Positions 54,367 through 63,777 of a stretch of 64,000 nt of DNA are shown piece after piece (position 1 is the stretch's first letter; every line of letters begins with the position of its first letter). This stretch comes from Rhodocytophaga rosea (GTDB taxonomy: Bacteria; Bacteroidota; Bacteroidia; Cytophagales; 172606-1). The position numbers were made by a program, and so were the translations under genes. The DNA lies in assembly GCF_010119975.1 (NCBI RefSeq), contig NZ_CP048222.1, positions 3,552,501 to 3,616,500 of the forward strand, given 5' to 3'. The notes beneath the pieces were generated by a model, which searched no databases, was not told the DNA's origin, and worked only from the letters and a program-made list of their open reading frames with translations.

Positions 54367-55362
54367 TCACTCTACTGGTACATAAAATTCTGCTAACCTC
54401 TGCTTCTCCTGTATAGCTTCACTCATTTTGCCTGTTTTTTCTAAGATTTCAATCCGGAAACGATGGCATTGTTCTGCTACATAGGAATCTGGAAACGAAC
54501 GTACCGAACGCGTAAAATACTCATAAGCTTGTTGCAAGGAAGCTGAATCCTGTTTTTGCAATAGTTTTTTCCCTGTTTCCATATCTTCCCGCCATAATTT
54601 AGCAATCGGGCTCATTCGCTCTGCTTCCTGAAAAACCTTAAACGGAACCACTTCCACCCTGCTGTTCTTGGGAAGAACCGTTGTTGCCGGCTTTGCAAAA
54701 TAATTCTCCAATGCTTTTACAAATGCAATTGCTTCACGCTGATTATATTCCCTGTTTTTTAAACGTTGCTCTTCTGGTGAATGAGTGAAAAAAGAAGCTT
54801 CGGCAAGAATAGCTGGCATTCCATAGGTTCCTCTCAACACTCTAGCACCAGCCATAGGAAAAATAGTATGGTCAGAAACCAGACTCACCGGCGTATTTTT
54901 GGTGAAAAGTGCTTTACGCAACTGTAGAATTACTTCTTTTCCAAATGCTACACTTTCCTGGTTTTCAGAAGCATTCCCATGAAAATAAACAATAGGAAAG
55001 TTAACTGTGCTGTCGGCGGTGGCATTGTGATGAATAGAAAGAAAAATGTGGGCTTTATTCTCTTTTGCCAGGTTTACCCGTTCATCTAATGAAATATTAC
55101 TGTCGTCTGAACGGGTTAATACTACCTTGGCTCCTTTTTTCTCAAGCATTTCTTTTACTAACATAGCTACTCTCAGGTTTATCCATTCCTCCCGTTCGCC
55201 GGTAGGCCCTATCCGGTAGGAATCGGTAGCGGCTGTACCACCATGTCCTGGGTCAATGCAGATAATTTTTCCTGTAAGCGGTTTGTCAACTATCTCCGCA
55301 GAAGTCAGAAAATGGCCCAAAGTCAATAGATAAATTATCCAGATGTGATGTAGCATAAGCAA
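54367..55362 (-). CDS. N-acetylmuramoyl-L-alanine amidase (Amidase_3)
   Basis: A 331-residue exported zinc amidase that cleaves the bond between MurNAc and the stem peptide. The catalytic domain (about 28-220) has the zinc histidine in CIDPGHGGTAATDS, the glutamate in GEREEWINLRVA, the histidine pair in FLSIHHNATAD, and the final glutamate in AILAEASFFTH. A helical, TPR-like tail (about 245-331) follows, with KKLLQKQDSASLQQAYEYFTR. The first residues are hydrophobic and act as signal peptide. It probably shares a transcript with the beta-lactamase-fold gene. Confidence 0.9.
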   Translation of the reverse strand: MLMLHHIWIIYLLTLGHFLTSAEIVDKPLTGKIICIDPGHGGTAATDSYRIGPTGEREEWINLRVAMLVKEMLEKKGAKVVLTRSDDSNISLDERVNLAKENKAHIFLSIHHNATADSTVNFPIVYFHGNASENQESVAFGKEVILQLRKALFTKNTPVSLVSDHTIFPMAGARVLRGTYGMPAILAEASFFTHSPEEQRLKNREYNQREAIAFVKALENYFAKPATTVLPKNSRVEVVPFKVFQEAERMSPIAKLWREDMETGKKLLQKQDSASLQQAYEYFTRSVRSFPDSYVAEQCHRFRIEILEKTGKMSEAIQEKQRLAEFYVPVE

Positions 55363-55598
55363 TAAAAAAACAGAATCCGATAAGTTTAATTGAAAATTCT
55401 GAATATCCTATGATCAACCGTGCTGGAGATGTAATTAAGAAATTATGTAGTTTCCGGTTTATATATTAATTTAACTAATACTATAAAAAATATAAAATAA
55501 TTATTAAAATATTATGCTTGCATACTATTTTTTATTTACATTTGAATCATACTATAAGGCAGGTAACTATAAAACATATTTGTATCGGAGGACTGTGA

Positions 55599-56072
55599 AT
55601 GAAAGCCAATGAAACGATTGATTACAACATTAAAGCTGCCTGGCATGCTATATCCCGGATGTATAATGTACAAGCTGCTAAGTATGATATGACCACGGCA
55701 ATTGGGTTTGTGCTCTTAAATATTGACATGGACAAAGGAACCCCAGCAACAAAAATTGCCCCTTTGCTTGGCCTAGAGGCCCGTAGTCTTACCAGAATGC
55801 TGAAAGCAATGGAGGAAAAAGGCTATATCTACCGGGTAAATAATGTCAGAGATAAACGAGGGGTAAATATCCGCTTAACAGACCTGGGTAAGGAAAAAAG
55901 GGAAATTGCCCGGCAAACGGTAAGAGCATTCAATTATTTAGTCCGAAAAAATATCGCCGAAGATAAGCTGAAAGTATTTTTTGAAGTAATTGATGAAATC
56001 AATCGCCTGATCAATGAGAAACCGGACATAAAAATTCAGAACCCTTCTACTCCACAACTTGCCATAAAATAA
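55599..56072 (+). CDS. MarR-family transcriptional regulator
   Basis: A 157-residue winged-helix regulator. The DNA-binding core is GTPATKIAPLLGLEARSLTRMLKAMEEKGYI (recognition helix about 60-75), followed by the wing VNNVRDKRGVNIRLTDLG with the conserved DxR. A clear Shine-Dalgarno site GGAGG at 55587-55591, 7 bases before the ATG, is unusual for this phylum. It leads the fadN-fadA operon by 33 bases and probably controls it in response to an acyl-CoA or fatty acid. The ligand is inference. Confidence 0.88.
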   Translation: MKANETIDYNIKAAWHAISRMYNVQAAKYDMTTAIGFVLLNIDMDKGTPATKIAPLLGLEARSLTRMLKAMEEKGYIYRVNNVRDKRGVNIRLTDLGKEKREIARQTVRAFNYLVRKNIAEDKLKVFFEVIDEINRLINEKPDIKIQNPSTPQLAIK

Positions 56073-56105
56073 TTATTCCTCATACATTCAACAAAATAGT
56101 CGTAT

Positions 56106-58559
56106 ATGGAAACAACTTTTGCAGAAAAAGAAATAAAATCAAAAGCCAGTACAGGCAAACGGACTATAAAGAAAGTTGCAGTTTTAGGTTCTGGCATCAT
56201 GGGTTCACGAATAGCTTGCCATTTTGCAAACATTGGAGTAGAAGTATTGTTGCTCGACATGGTTCCAAAAGAATTAAATGCGGCTGAATCCGCAAAAGGA
56301 CTTACACTTGACAATAAAAATGTAAGGAACCGGCTTGTAACAGATTCTTTCCAGAATACCCTTAAATCAAATCCTGCCCCTTTGTATCATAAATCCTTCG
56401 CAAGCCGCATTAAACTTGGCAATTTCGAGGATAATATGAAGGAAATAGTCAATTACGACTGGGTGATGGAAGTGGTAGTGGAAAACCTGAAAATTAAAAA
56501 AATCATATACGACCAGGTCGAACAATTCCGTAAGCCGGGTACCTTAGTTACATCTAATACTTCCGGTATTCCTATTCATCTGATGGCAGAAGGCAGAAGT
56601 GAAGATTTTCAGAAACACTTTTGCGGCACTCACTTTTTTAATCCACCCAGGTATCTGAAATTATTAGAAATTATTCCTACTCCGAAAACAAATAAAAGTG
56701 TAGTCGATTTTCTGATGCATTATGGAGATTTGTATTTAGGCAAAACCACGGTATTAGCGAAGGACACTCCTGCTTTTATTGCAAACCGGGTGGGTGTGTA
56801 TTCCCTGATGAAAACCCTGCAAATTGTAGAAGATATGGGTTTAACCGTAGAGGAAGTCGATAAACTGACCGGTCCGGTGGTAGGCCGACCTAAATCTGGC
56901 ACTTTCCGCTTGTCGGATGTTGTAGGTTTGGATACAACTATCAATGTATCGAATAATTTATATGCAGGACTGTCCGGTGATGAATCCAAAGATGGTTTTC
57001 AACTGCCCAAAATGGTGCAGCAAATGCAGGAACGCAAATGGCTGGGCGATAAAACCGGACAAGGATTTTACAAGAAAGTAAAAGGTGCAGACGGCCAGTC
57101 AGAAATACTGTCTCTGGATCTGAAAACCTTTGAATACCGTCCACAGCAAAAATCCAAATTTGAAACACTTGAAGCTACCAAAAGCATCGAGAATTTGAAA
57201 GATCGGTTTGCAGTATTGTTAGCCGGAAAAGACAAAGCCGGCGAGTTTTACAGACGATCATTCTTGGATATTTTCCAGTATGTGAGCAATCGTATTCCTG
57301 AAATTGCTGATGAACTTTACCGAATTGATGCAGCCGTTTCTGCCGGATTTGCCTGGGAAATGGGTCCATTTGAAACCTGGGATGCCATTGGCGTGAAAAA
57401 AGTAGTAGGCCTAATGGAAGAAGCCGGCAAAAAACCAGCTGCCTGGGTCTATGAAATGCTGCAAAATGGTTTTGAGTTTTTTTACAAAGTGGAAGCTGGA
57501 CAACGACAGTACTATGATATTCCTTCTAAAAGCTATAAACCCATTCCAGGCACACAAGATTTTATTATTCTTGATAATCTGAGGGCAGCCAACAAGAAAG
57601 TATGGGGCAATAAAGGTGCTACCCTGTTTGACATTGGTGATGGCGTACTTAACCTGGAGTTTCATTCTAAAATGAATACGCTTGGTTCAGAAGTGGTAGA
57701 AGGAATCATTAAATCAATTTCGGTTGCTGAAAAAGATTTTGCAGGCTTAGTAATTGGCAATGACGGAGCAAATTTTTCTGCTGGTGCTAACCTGGCTATG
57801 CTATTTATGTATGCCATCGAGCAGGAATACGACGAAATCGATTTTATGATCCGCCAGTTCCAGAATACCATTATGCGGGTGCGATATTCATCTATCCCAG
57901 TAGTAGTTGCACCCCATGGCATGACGCTGGGTGGAGGTTGTGAAATGGTGATGCATGCTGACCGGGTTCAGGCTGCTGCTGAAACATATATTGGTTTAGT
58001 AGAAGTAGGCGTTGGTTTAATTCCTGGTGGTGGTGGTACTAAAGAAATGACTTTACGGGTATCAGACCGAATAGAAGCCGGCGATGTGGAGTTGAATGCT
58101 TTACAGAATTCCTTTATGAACATTGCCCAGGCAAAAGTATCTACATCAGCCCAGGAAGCTTTTGATATGCACATTCTGCGTAGAGGTGATGAAATTACCT
58201 TAAACCGAAACCGCCTGATTGCTGATGCCAAAACTGCTGTACTGGACTTAGTTGAACAAGGCTATACGCAACCGCTACCCAGAAAAGATATTAAAGTGCA
58301 GGGCAAAACAGGGTTGGCTTTATTTAAAACTGGTGTCTTTGGTATGTTGACTGGCCGCTATATTTCAGAGCATGATGCCAAAATTGCTAATAAAATAGCC
58401 TATGTAATGTGCGGGGGTGACCTCTCCTATCCTCAACTGGTTTCTGAACAGTATCTGCTTGATCTGGAACGGGAAGCTTTCCTGTCATTAACTGGCGAAA
58501 AGAAAACCCTGGAAAGAATTCAAAGCATATTGCAGGGTGGAAAACCATTGAGAAACTAA
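56106..58559 (+). CDS. fadN: 3-hydroxyacyl-CoA dehydrogenase/enoyl-CoA hydratase FadN
   Basis: An 817-residue bifunctional beta-oxidation enzyme. The NAD-dependent hydroxyacyl-CoA dehydrogenase part comes first, with Rossmann motif VAVLGSGIMGSRIACHFAN (about 24-42) and catalytic histidine in GTHFFNPPRYLKLLEI (about 180). The enoyl-CoA hydratase domain follows (about 535-700), with the oxyanion loop NFSAGANLAM and both catalytic glutamates in GGGCEMVMHAD and LVEVGVGLIPGGGGTKE. This dehydrogenase-first order is that of Bacillus FadN, not of E. coli FadB/FadJ. The neighbouring fadA and fadE complete the fadNAE set. Confidence 0.92.
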   Translation: METTFAEKEIKSKASTGKRTIKKVAVLGSGIMGSRIACHFANIGVEVLLLDMVPKELNAAESAKGLTLDNKNVRNRLVTDSFQNTLKSNPAPLYHKSFASRIKLGNFEDNMKEIVNYDWVMEVVVENLKIKKIIYDQVEQFRKPGTLVTSNTSGIPIHLMAEGRSEDFQKHFCGTHFFNPPRYLKLLEIIPTPKTNKSVVDFLMHYGDLYLGKTTVLAKDTPAFIANRVGVYSLMKTLQIVEDMGLTVEEVDKLTGPVVGRPKSGTFRLSDVVGLDTTINVSNNLYAGLSGDESKDGFQLPKMVQQMQERKWLGDKTGQGFYKKVKGADGQSEILSLDLKTFEYRPQQKSKFETLEATKSIENLKDRFAVLLAGKDKAGEFYRRSFLDIFQYVSNRIPEIADELYRIDAAVSAGFAWEMGPFETWDAIGVKKVVGLMEEAGKKPAAWVYEMLQNGFEFFYKVEAGQRQYYDIPSKSYKPIPGTQDFIILDNLRAANKKVWGNKGATLFDIGDGVLNLEFHSKMNTLGSEVVEGIIKSISVAEKDFAGLVIGNDGANFSAGANLAMLFMYAIEQEYDEIDFMIRQFQNTIMRVRYSSIPVVVAPHGMTLGGGCEMVMHADRVQAAAETYIGLVEVGVGLIPGGGGTKEMTLRVSDRIEAGDVELNALQNSFMNIAQAKVSTSAQEAFDMHILRRGDEITLNRNRLIADAKTAVLDLVEQGYTQPLPRKDIKVQGKTGLALFKTGVFGMLTGRYISEHDAKIANKIAYVMCGGDLSYPQLVSEQYLLDLEREAFLSLTGEKKTLERIQSILQGGKPLRN

Positions 58560-58596
58560 ATTTTGTTATAGTAGTAACAACAAAACAGCAAAATAC

Positions 58597-59772
58597 ATGG
58601 ATGCATATATTGTAGCAGGATATAGAACAGCAGTAGGCAAAGCCAACCGGGGTGGTTTCCGTTTTACCCGTCCGGATGATCTGGCTGCCGAAGTAATTAA
58701 ACATTTAACCGCTTCCATCCCAGGATTTGATCCATCTAAGGTTGAAGATCTAATCGTGGGAAATGCCGTACCCGAAGCGGAACAAGGCATGCAAATGGGA
58801 AGAATTATTTCACTTTTGTCATTGCCGCAAAATGTGCCTGGCATGGTCATTAACCGGTATTGTGGCTCAGGGTTAGAGGCTATTGCCATTGCCTCAGCTA
58901 AAATTCATTCAGGATTAGCTGATTGTATCATCGCCGGTGGAACAGAGTCTATGTCACTGGTGCCAACCATGGGATGGAAAACAGCCTTGAATTATAAGAT
59001 AGCTTATGAAACGCCGGATTATTATACCAGCATGGGGCATACGGCTGAGAATGTAGGAGAGAAATACAAAGTCTCCCGCCAGGATCAGGATGATTTTTCC
59101 TATCGTTCCCATACAAGAGCACTAGAAGCTATTAGTAAAGGATTGTTCAAGGAGGAAATTGTGCCTGTAACGGTGAAGGAAACCTACCTGGATGAAAATG
59201 GCAAAAAGAAAACAAAAGAATATATAGTAGATACTGACGAAGGTCCAAGAGCAGATACCTCTATGGAAGTATTAGCCTCTTTAAAGCCAGTATTTTCTAA
59301 CCGGGGAAATATCACCGCCGGGAATTCATCTCAAACCTCTGACGGAGCTGCTTTTGTAATGTTAATGTCAGAAAGAATGGTGAAAGAATTAAATCTGAAG
59401 CCCATTGCCAGAATGGTTAGTTATGCGGCTAGGGGAGTCCAACCAAAATATATGGGCATTGGTCCCGTAGAGGCTGTTCCGGTAGCACTGAAAAAAGCTG
59501 GTATGTCACTTAATCAGATTGATCTTGTTGAACTAAATGAAGCTTTTGCTGCACAAGCTTTAGCAGTGGTGCGTGAACTGGATATGGATTTGGAGAAGGT
59601 AAATGTAAATGGGGGAGCTATCGCTTTGGGACATCCATTAGGTTGCACTGGTGCTAAGCTTTCTGTACAACTATTCAATGAATTACGCCGGAGAAACAAG
59701 AAATATGGGATGGTAACTGCTTGTGTGGGAGGCGGACAGGGGGTAGCTGGTATTTATGAATTATTAAACTAA
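58597..59772 (+). CDS. fadA: Acetyl-CoA acyltransferase (3-ketoacyl-CoA thiolase)
   Basis: A 391-residue thiolase performing the last step of beta-oxidation, releasing acetyl-CoA. The nucleophile is C89 in [12 protein letters not shown]346 in [16 protein letters not shown] and C376 in TACVGGGQG complete the active site. [11 protein letters not shown] (about 320) is also conserved. The gene starts 37 bases after fadN and is followed by a strong bidirectional hairpin, so the MarR-fadN-fadA transcript ends here. Confidence 0.94.
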   Translation: MDAYIVAGYRTAVGKANRGGFRFTRPDDLAAEVIKHLTASIPGFDPSKVEDLIVGNAVPEAEQGMQMGRIISLLSLPQNVPGMVINRYCGSGLEAIAIASAKIHSGLADCIIAGGTESMSLVPTMGWKTALNYKIAYETPDYYTSMGHTAENVGEKYKVSRQDQDDFSYRSHTRALEAISKGLFKEEIVPVTVKETYLDENGKKKTKEYIVDTDEGPRADTSMEVLASLKPVFSNRGNITAGNSSQTSDGAAFVMLMSERMVKELNLKPIARMVSYAARGVQPKYMGIGPVEAVPVALKKAGMSLNQIDLVELNEAFAAQALAVVRELDMDLEKVNVNGGAIALGHPLGCTGAKLSVQLFNELRRRNKKYGMVTACVGGGQGVAGIYELLN

Positions 59773-59777
59773 TAAAA

Positions 59778-59808
59778 TATGATACGCCTGGCAATCAGGC
59801 GTATCATA
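59778..59808. terminator. Bidirectional terminator after fadA
   Basis: A perfect 13-bp inverted repeat (59778-59790 with 59796-59808) around a 5-base loop, GCAAT, lying between the converging fadA and DUF4397 genes. It closes the fadN-fadA transcript, so fadE further right needs its own promoter. Confidence 0.85.
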
Positions 59809-59821
59809 AGATCAACAAAAA

Positions 59822-60562
59822 TTATTGTCCGGCTGCAGCAGTATTATCGATGATCTGAGCGCCTAAAGTATTAGTGTTTCCAGCAGGTGGATTTAAAAAT
59901 CCTCTGGCAAATACAGTCAGGATTTTACCTGCTTCCAGGGTTACACCTGGCAAAGATAAGGCAGTAGTTTGAGTACCGGCTACCCGTACAGCTAAATCAT
60001 ATGTACCAGCAGGTAAAGGAATAAAATCTGTAGCACTTTTATAAGCACGGTTTGGAATTAATATAGTATTGGCGCCACCAGTAACATTAACAATATCAAC
60101 AGCAGGTGCGTCTGGCGACAAGTGTATGAAACGTACATGTGCCTGTCCGGAAGCAGGGGTTGTTAAATTATCTTCCAGTAGTAATGGTTCGAAAGTAGTG
60201 CCAGAGTTGTTGGCCTCAGCATTGATAGCAAATACGGAGTAGTTTTTATTGGCTACTAAGGTTGGCGTAGCTTCAATGGCAGTAGTAGAAGTTCCGGTTA
60301 CATTTACTTTGAAGTTTCTGGCTCCAGCATTTACATCTAAATAGCCAGTATTGTTTGGAAAAGTTAAAGCGGCCGTATTTACCTTGGTGTTGTCGACTAA
60401 TAAATCAACACCTGGGGCACTAGGGGAAGCATGTACAACTAAAACTTTGGCTCTTTCTGGAGTAGCATCTGTATCATCGTCATTGCAAGCAGTAAATGAT
60501 ACCATTGGCGCAATTAGTAAAAAGAACATGGTACGCCAGTTTAAAAATTTAGGTTTTTTCAT
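59822..60562 (-). CDS. DUF4397-domain lipoprotein
   Basis: A 246-residue lipoprotein with lipobox SFTAC at about 22-26. Two DUF4397 beta-sandwich units follow, each starting with a V-x-H-x-SP-x-AP-x-VD motif: VLVVHASPSAPGVDLLVDN (about 40) and VRFIHLSPDAPAVDIVNV (about 142). Closing strands such as NKNYSVFAINAE and AGKILTVFARGF complete them. The function of this surface-associated family is unknown. It sits in reverse orientation inside an otherwise fadNAE-like arrangement, so it was probably inserted there and has no evident link to fatty acid breakdown. Confidence 0.85.
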   Translation of the reverse strand: MKKPKFLNWRTMFFLLIAPMVSFTACNDDDTDATPERAKVLVVHASPSAPGVDLLVDNTKVNTAALTFPNNTGYLDVNAGARNFKVNVTGTSTTAIEATPTLVANKNYSVFAINAEANNSGTTFEPLLLEDNLTTPASGQAHVRFIHLSPDAPAVDIVNVTGGANTILIPNRAYKSATDFIPLPAGTYDLAVRVAGTQTTALSLPGVTLEAGKILTVFARGFLNPPAGNTNTLGAQIIDNTAAAGQ

Positions 60563-60756
60563 AGAGGTTAGTAATTTAAGTTTATATTCAACTATTAGCT
60601 CTTTAACTAAAACACTCTAGATTTGTTTAATTTATTATAAAAAATGTTAAACAAAAATAAATTTATTGTTTACTAATTGCTGATAAAATCGATGCATAAC
60701 AGACTGAAAGCAATTTTTATAGACTAAATTATATTCTACATAACCCGTAAATTCAT

Positions 60757-62550
60757 ATGGAAGCAATAGCAAAAAAAATAGTAAAAGGTGGTGAATTTCT
60801 GATTAAAGAAACGGAGGCTCAACAGGTATTTATTCCTGAAGAGTTTTCAGAAGAGCAACGTATGGTAGCTCAAACCTGCCAGGATTTTCTGGAAAAGGAA
60901 GTGTATCCCCGCCTGGATGAAATAGATTCTATGAAAAATCCGGACCTGATGCCTTCTCTTATGGACAAAGCCGGCGAGCTGGGTTTATTAGGCACTTCTG
61001 TCCCAGAGCAATATGGCGGTTTTGGTATGAACTTTAATACTTCGATGCTGGTAACAGATGTAATTGGGGCTGGCCATTCATTTGCCGTAGCACTATCAGC
61101 ACATACCGGTATTGGAACATTGCCGATTTTATATTATGGCAATGATGAACAAAAAGCAAAGTATTTGCCTAAGCTCGCTTCTGGCGAATGGAAAGCAGCC
61201 TATTGTCTAACAGAGCCAGATTCTGGTTCAGATGCGAATTCCGGTAAAACCAAAGCCGTATTGAGTGCAGATGGAAAGCATTATGTGCTAAATGGCCAAA
61301 AAATGTGGATCACCAATGGTGGCTTTGCTGATGTATATATTGTATTTGCCAAGATAGATAATGACAAAAACTTGTCTGCTTTTATTGTGGAACGTGCATT
61401 TGGTGGCATAACCATGAATGAGGAAGAAAAGAAGATGGGTATTAAGGGATCTTCTACCAGGCAGATTTTCTTCAATGATTGCCAGGTACCAGTTGAAAAC
61501 CTGCTATCCAGCCGGGAAAATGGATTCAAGATTGCAGTAAATATTCTCAATATTGGCCGTATTAAACTAGGTGCGGCTGCCATCGGTGCTTCTAAACGGG
61601 TTGTGAACCATGCAGTAAATTATGCCAATGAGCGTAAACAATTCGGTATTTCCATTTCCAGATTTGGTGCCATTAAGCATAAACTAGGGGAAATGGCTAC
61701 CAAGATTTATGTGACAGAATCTGCCTCATACCGGGTTGGACAAAATATTGACGATACGATTGAAGCATTCATTGCCGGTGGTATGCCGGAAGCGGAAGCA
61801 AAATTAAAAGGGGTAGAACAATTTGCCATCGAGTGTGCCATTATGAAAGTGCATGGCTCAGAAGTGTTGGATTATGTAGTGGATGAAGGGGTGCAGATTT
61901 ACGGGGGTATGGGCTATTCGGCGGATGCACCTATGGACAGAGCCTATAGAGATGCTCGCATCAACCGGATTTTTGAAGGCACCAATGAAATTAACCGCTT
62001 ACTGGCCATAGATATGATTTTGAAACGGGCTATGAAAGGAGAACTTGATCTGATGGGTCCGGCTATGGCCGTATCAAAAGAAATTATGTCTATTCCGGAG
62101 ATGGGTGAAGAGGAAGAAGGATTATTTGCAGCTGAGAAAAAAGTATTAAGAAACCTGAAAAAAGCCGTATTAATGGTATCTGGCGCAGCCGTTCAAAAGT
62201 TTTTGCAAAAATTATCGCACGAACAGGAAATCATTATGAACATTGCCGATATGCTGATCGAAGTATATGTGATAGAATCGGCTTTATTGCGTACCGAAAA
62301 ATTAGTAAGTACCAGAGGCCAGGAAGCATGCTCGTACCAGATAGATATGGCAAAATTATACATGAACGATGCTGTAGAAAAAATTAACATTGCTGGTAAA
62401 AACGCCATAAATTCTTTTGCTGACGGAGACGAACAACGGGTAATGTTGATGGGTTTGAAGCGGTTTACTAAAATTGTGCCTATCAATCCAAAAGAAACCC
62501 GCCGCAGAATTGCTGATCATATGATTGCTGAAAACAAGTATACTTTTTAA
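60757..62550 (+). CDS. fadE: Acyl-CoA dehydrogenase
   Basis: A 597-residue flavoprotein for the first step of beta-oxidation. The N-terminal helical domain leads to the FAD-binding segments YCLTEPDSGSDANSGK (about 148) and MWITNGGFADVYIVFA (about 179). The C-terminal helical domain has NERKQFGISISRFGAIKHKL (about 289) and YGGMGYSADAPMDRAYRD with FEGTNEINR (about 384-415), which carries the catalytic glutamate region. An extra C-terminal helical extension of about 150 residues matches the long FadE type found in fadNAE operons. A terminator hairpin follows. Confidence 0.93.
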   Translation: MEAIAKKIVKGGEFLIKETEAQQVFIPEEFSEEQRMVAQTCQDFLEKEVYPRLDEIDSMKNPDLMPSLMDKAGELGLLGTSVPEQYGGFGMNFNTSMLVTDVIGAGHSFAVALSAHTGIGTLPILYYGNDEQKAKYLPKLASGEWKAAYCLTEPDSGSDANSGKTKAVLSADGKHYVLNGQKMWITNGGFADVYIVFAKIDNDKNLSAFIVERAFGGITMNEEEKKMGIKGSSTRQIFFNDCQVPVENLLSSRENGFKIAVNILNIGRIKLGAAAIGASKRVVNHAVNYANERKQFGISISRFGAIKHKLGEMATKIYVTESASYRVGQNIDDTIEAFIAGGMPEAEAKLKGVEQFAIECAIMKVHGSEVLDYVVDEGVQIYGGMGYSADAPMDRAYRDARINRIFEGTNEINRLLAIDMILKRAMKGELDLMGPAMAVSKEIMSIPEMGEEEEGLFAAEKKVLRNLKKAVLMVSGAAVQKFLQKLSHEQEIIMNIADMLIEVYVIESALLRTEKLVSTRGQEACSYQIDMAKLYMNDAVEKINIAGKNAINSFADGDEQRVMLMGLKRFTKIVPINPKETRRRIADHMIAENKYTF

Positions 62551-62570
62551 TTGATTTTTGAATTCCTCTA

Positions 62571-62617
62571 AATAGAAAGCCCCGGTATTACAAAATGTCG
62601 GGGCTTTCTATTGTTTT
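62571..62617 (+). terminator. Rho-independent terminator after fadE
   Basis: A 14-bp perfect stem, AATAGAAAGCCCCG (62571-62584) with its complement (62599-62612), a 14-base loop and a following GTTTTT. It ends the fadE transcript and faces the broken lipoprotein gene on the other strand. Confidence 0.9.
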
Positions 62618-62650
62618 TAGAATGAATATTAGTATTGGCTAAACTTATTA

Positions 62651-63035
62651 TCAATCACACCCGGTAAACTCTGGCTTTCCTGTTTTAGGTTCAATAAGTA
62701 CAGAACAGTGCTTTCCAAAAACAATTTCTATTACATCATTATGTATTTTCATATACCTGATTGCCGGTTCACCAATAATCAATCCACCATAAGCTTTTAT
62801 AATATTAGTATTCCATAACTTTTCTTTATGGTAATAGGCAGATATCTGCTTCTACAAAAAAAATAATTCCATTTTTATCCTGAATTCCTCTTTTTAAGGA
62901 GAAAGCAAAGTTTAATTCTAATTCCTCAGAAATCTCTTCGTATTGATAAGGTAATTTTTGCTTACAACTACCAATAATAAAAACAAGTCCCAACCAGAAA
63001 GCAGATAGAGAAAGGGTAATTTTAAAAAGTTTCAA
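62651..63035 (-). pseudogene. Small lipoprotein gene, frameshifted
   Basis: From ATG 63035 a signal peptide with lipobox FIIGSC leads to a short acidic region (YEEISEELELNFAFS) and then stops at residue 69. One frame over, from about 62850 to the stop at 62651, an uninterrupted stretch QISAYYHKEKLWN to KPEFTGCD continues without a start of its own. Joining the two needs one extra base removed near 62850. The product would be a lipoprotein of about 127 residues of unknown function. Real decay and a sequencing error are both possible. Confidence 0.6.
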
Positions 63036-63055
63036 ATAAATAGTTAGAAAAAATA

Positions 63056-63685
63056 TTAATTACTCACATATGCATAAATCATCATTACGATGAATATGAT
63101 CAGTGCAGCAGCAGAAACAATGGCCACACCCATAAGTAATTGTTCCGTCGATGAGTTTTTCTTTTTCTGAGCAGATGTCGGAGCTTCAGGTAATTTGTAC
63201 TGGTAGGATACTTTTTCCTGTAAAGATTGAATAATAATGTTTTGTTCCCGGGTGCGTTCCGTAAGTTGAGCAAGATTTGTATGAGCAGTATCTAATAGGC
63301 TGGCAAGTTTATTAATCGTTGAATTTTTTGATTCTATGGATTTCTGAAAATCTTCAATTCGTTTATCTTTTTCCTGAATCAATTTAATCACACTTTCTCT
63401 TTCCTGCTTGATTAATAGTTCTGGTTCGCCCTGCGATCTTTCAATCATTTTATCTGCATGCGGATTATCAATATAATGAGCATTGATTCTTGCCTGATCC
63501 AAATGAGAATCGCTATAAGAAGTATTACGGGCAGGATAAACCTTTAAGAGATACTCTTTATCAATGGTATAGGAATCATTTAACTTCTTCACAAAATCTT
63601 TACTATCAGGATGTTTGATCAACCGATAAATGGTGGCCTGACTTCTGCCAGTAAGTTGAATGGCTTCGTGAATGGAAACTTGCAT
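63056..63685 (-). CDS. Tail-anchored protein with N-terminal HTH and coiled coil
   Basis: A 209-residue protein. ATG 63685 is chosen over the upstream TTG at 63691. Residues 3-25 (SIHEAIQLTGRSQATIYRLI) form a MerR/excisionase-like helix-turn-helix, followed by a short basic region and a KEYLLKVYP segment. A long coiled coil (about 88-155) with regular heptads of I, L and K comes next, then a lysine-rich linker and one C-terminal membrane helix (about 183-206). The DNA-binding domain should thus be held at the inner face of the membrane. I know no named family with this layout. It lies 20 bases upstream of the broken lipoprotein gene. Confidence 0.7.
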   Translation of the reverse strand: MQVSIHEAIQLTGRSQATIYRLIKHPDSKDFVKKLNDSYTIDKEYLLKVYPARNTSYSDSHLDQARINAHYIDNPHADKMIERSQGEPELLIKQERESVIKLIQEKDKRIEDFQKSIESKNSTINKLASLLDTAHTNLAQLTERTREQNIIIQSLQEKVSYQYKLPEAPTSAQKKKNSSTEQLLMGVAIVSAAALIIFIVMMIYAYVSN

Positions 63686-63777
63686 AGGCAAAAATACTTA
63701 TTTGATAATCGTTTTCTCAATTTTGATTCTAATGAGAAGTTAAAATATTTATCAATACTTACCTAATTAAGTTAAAA

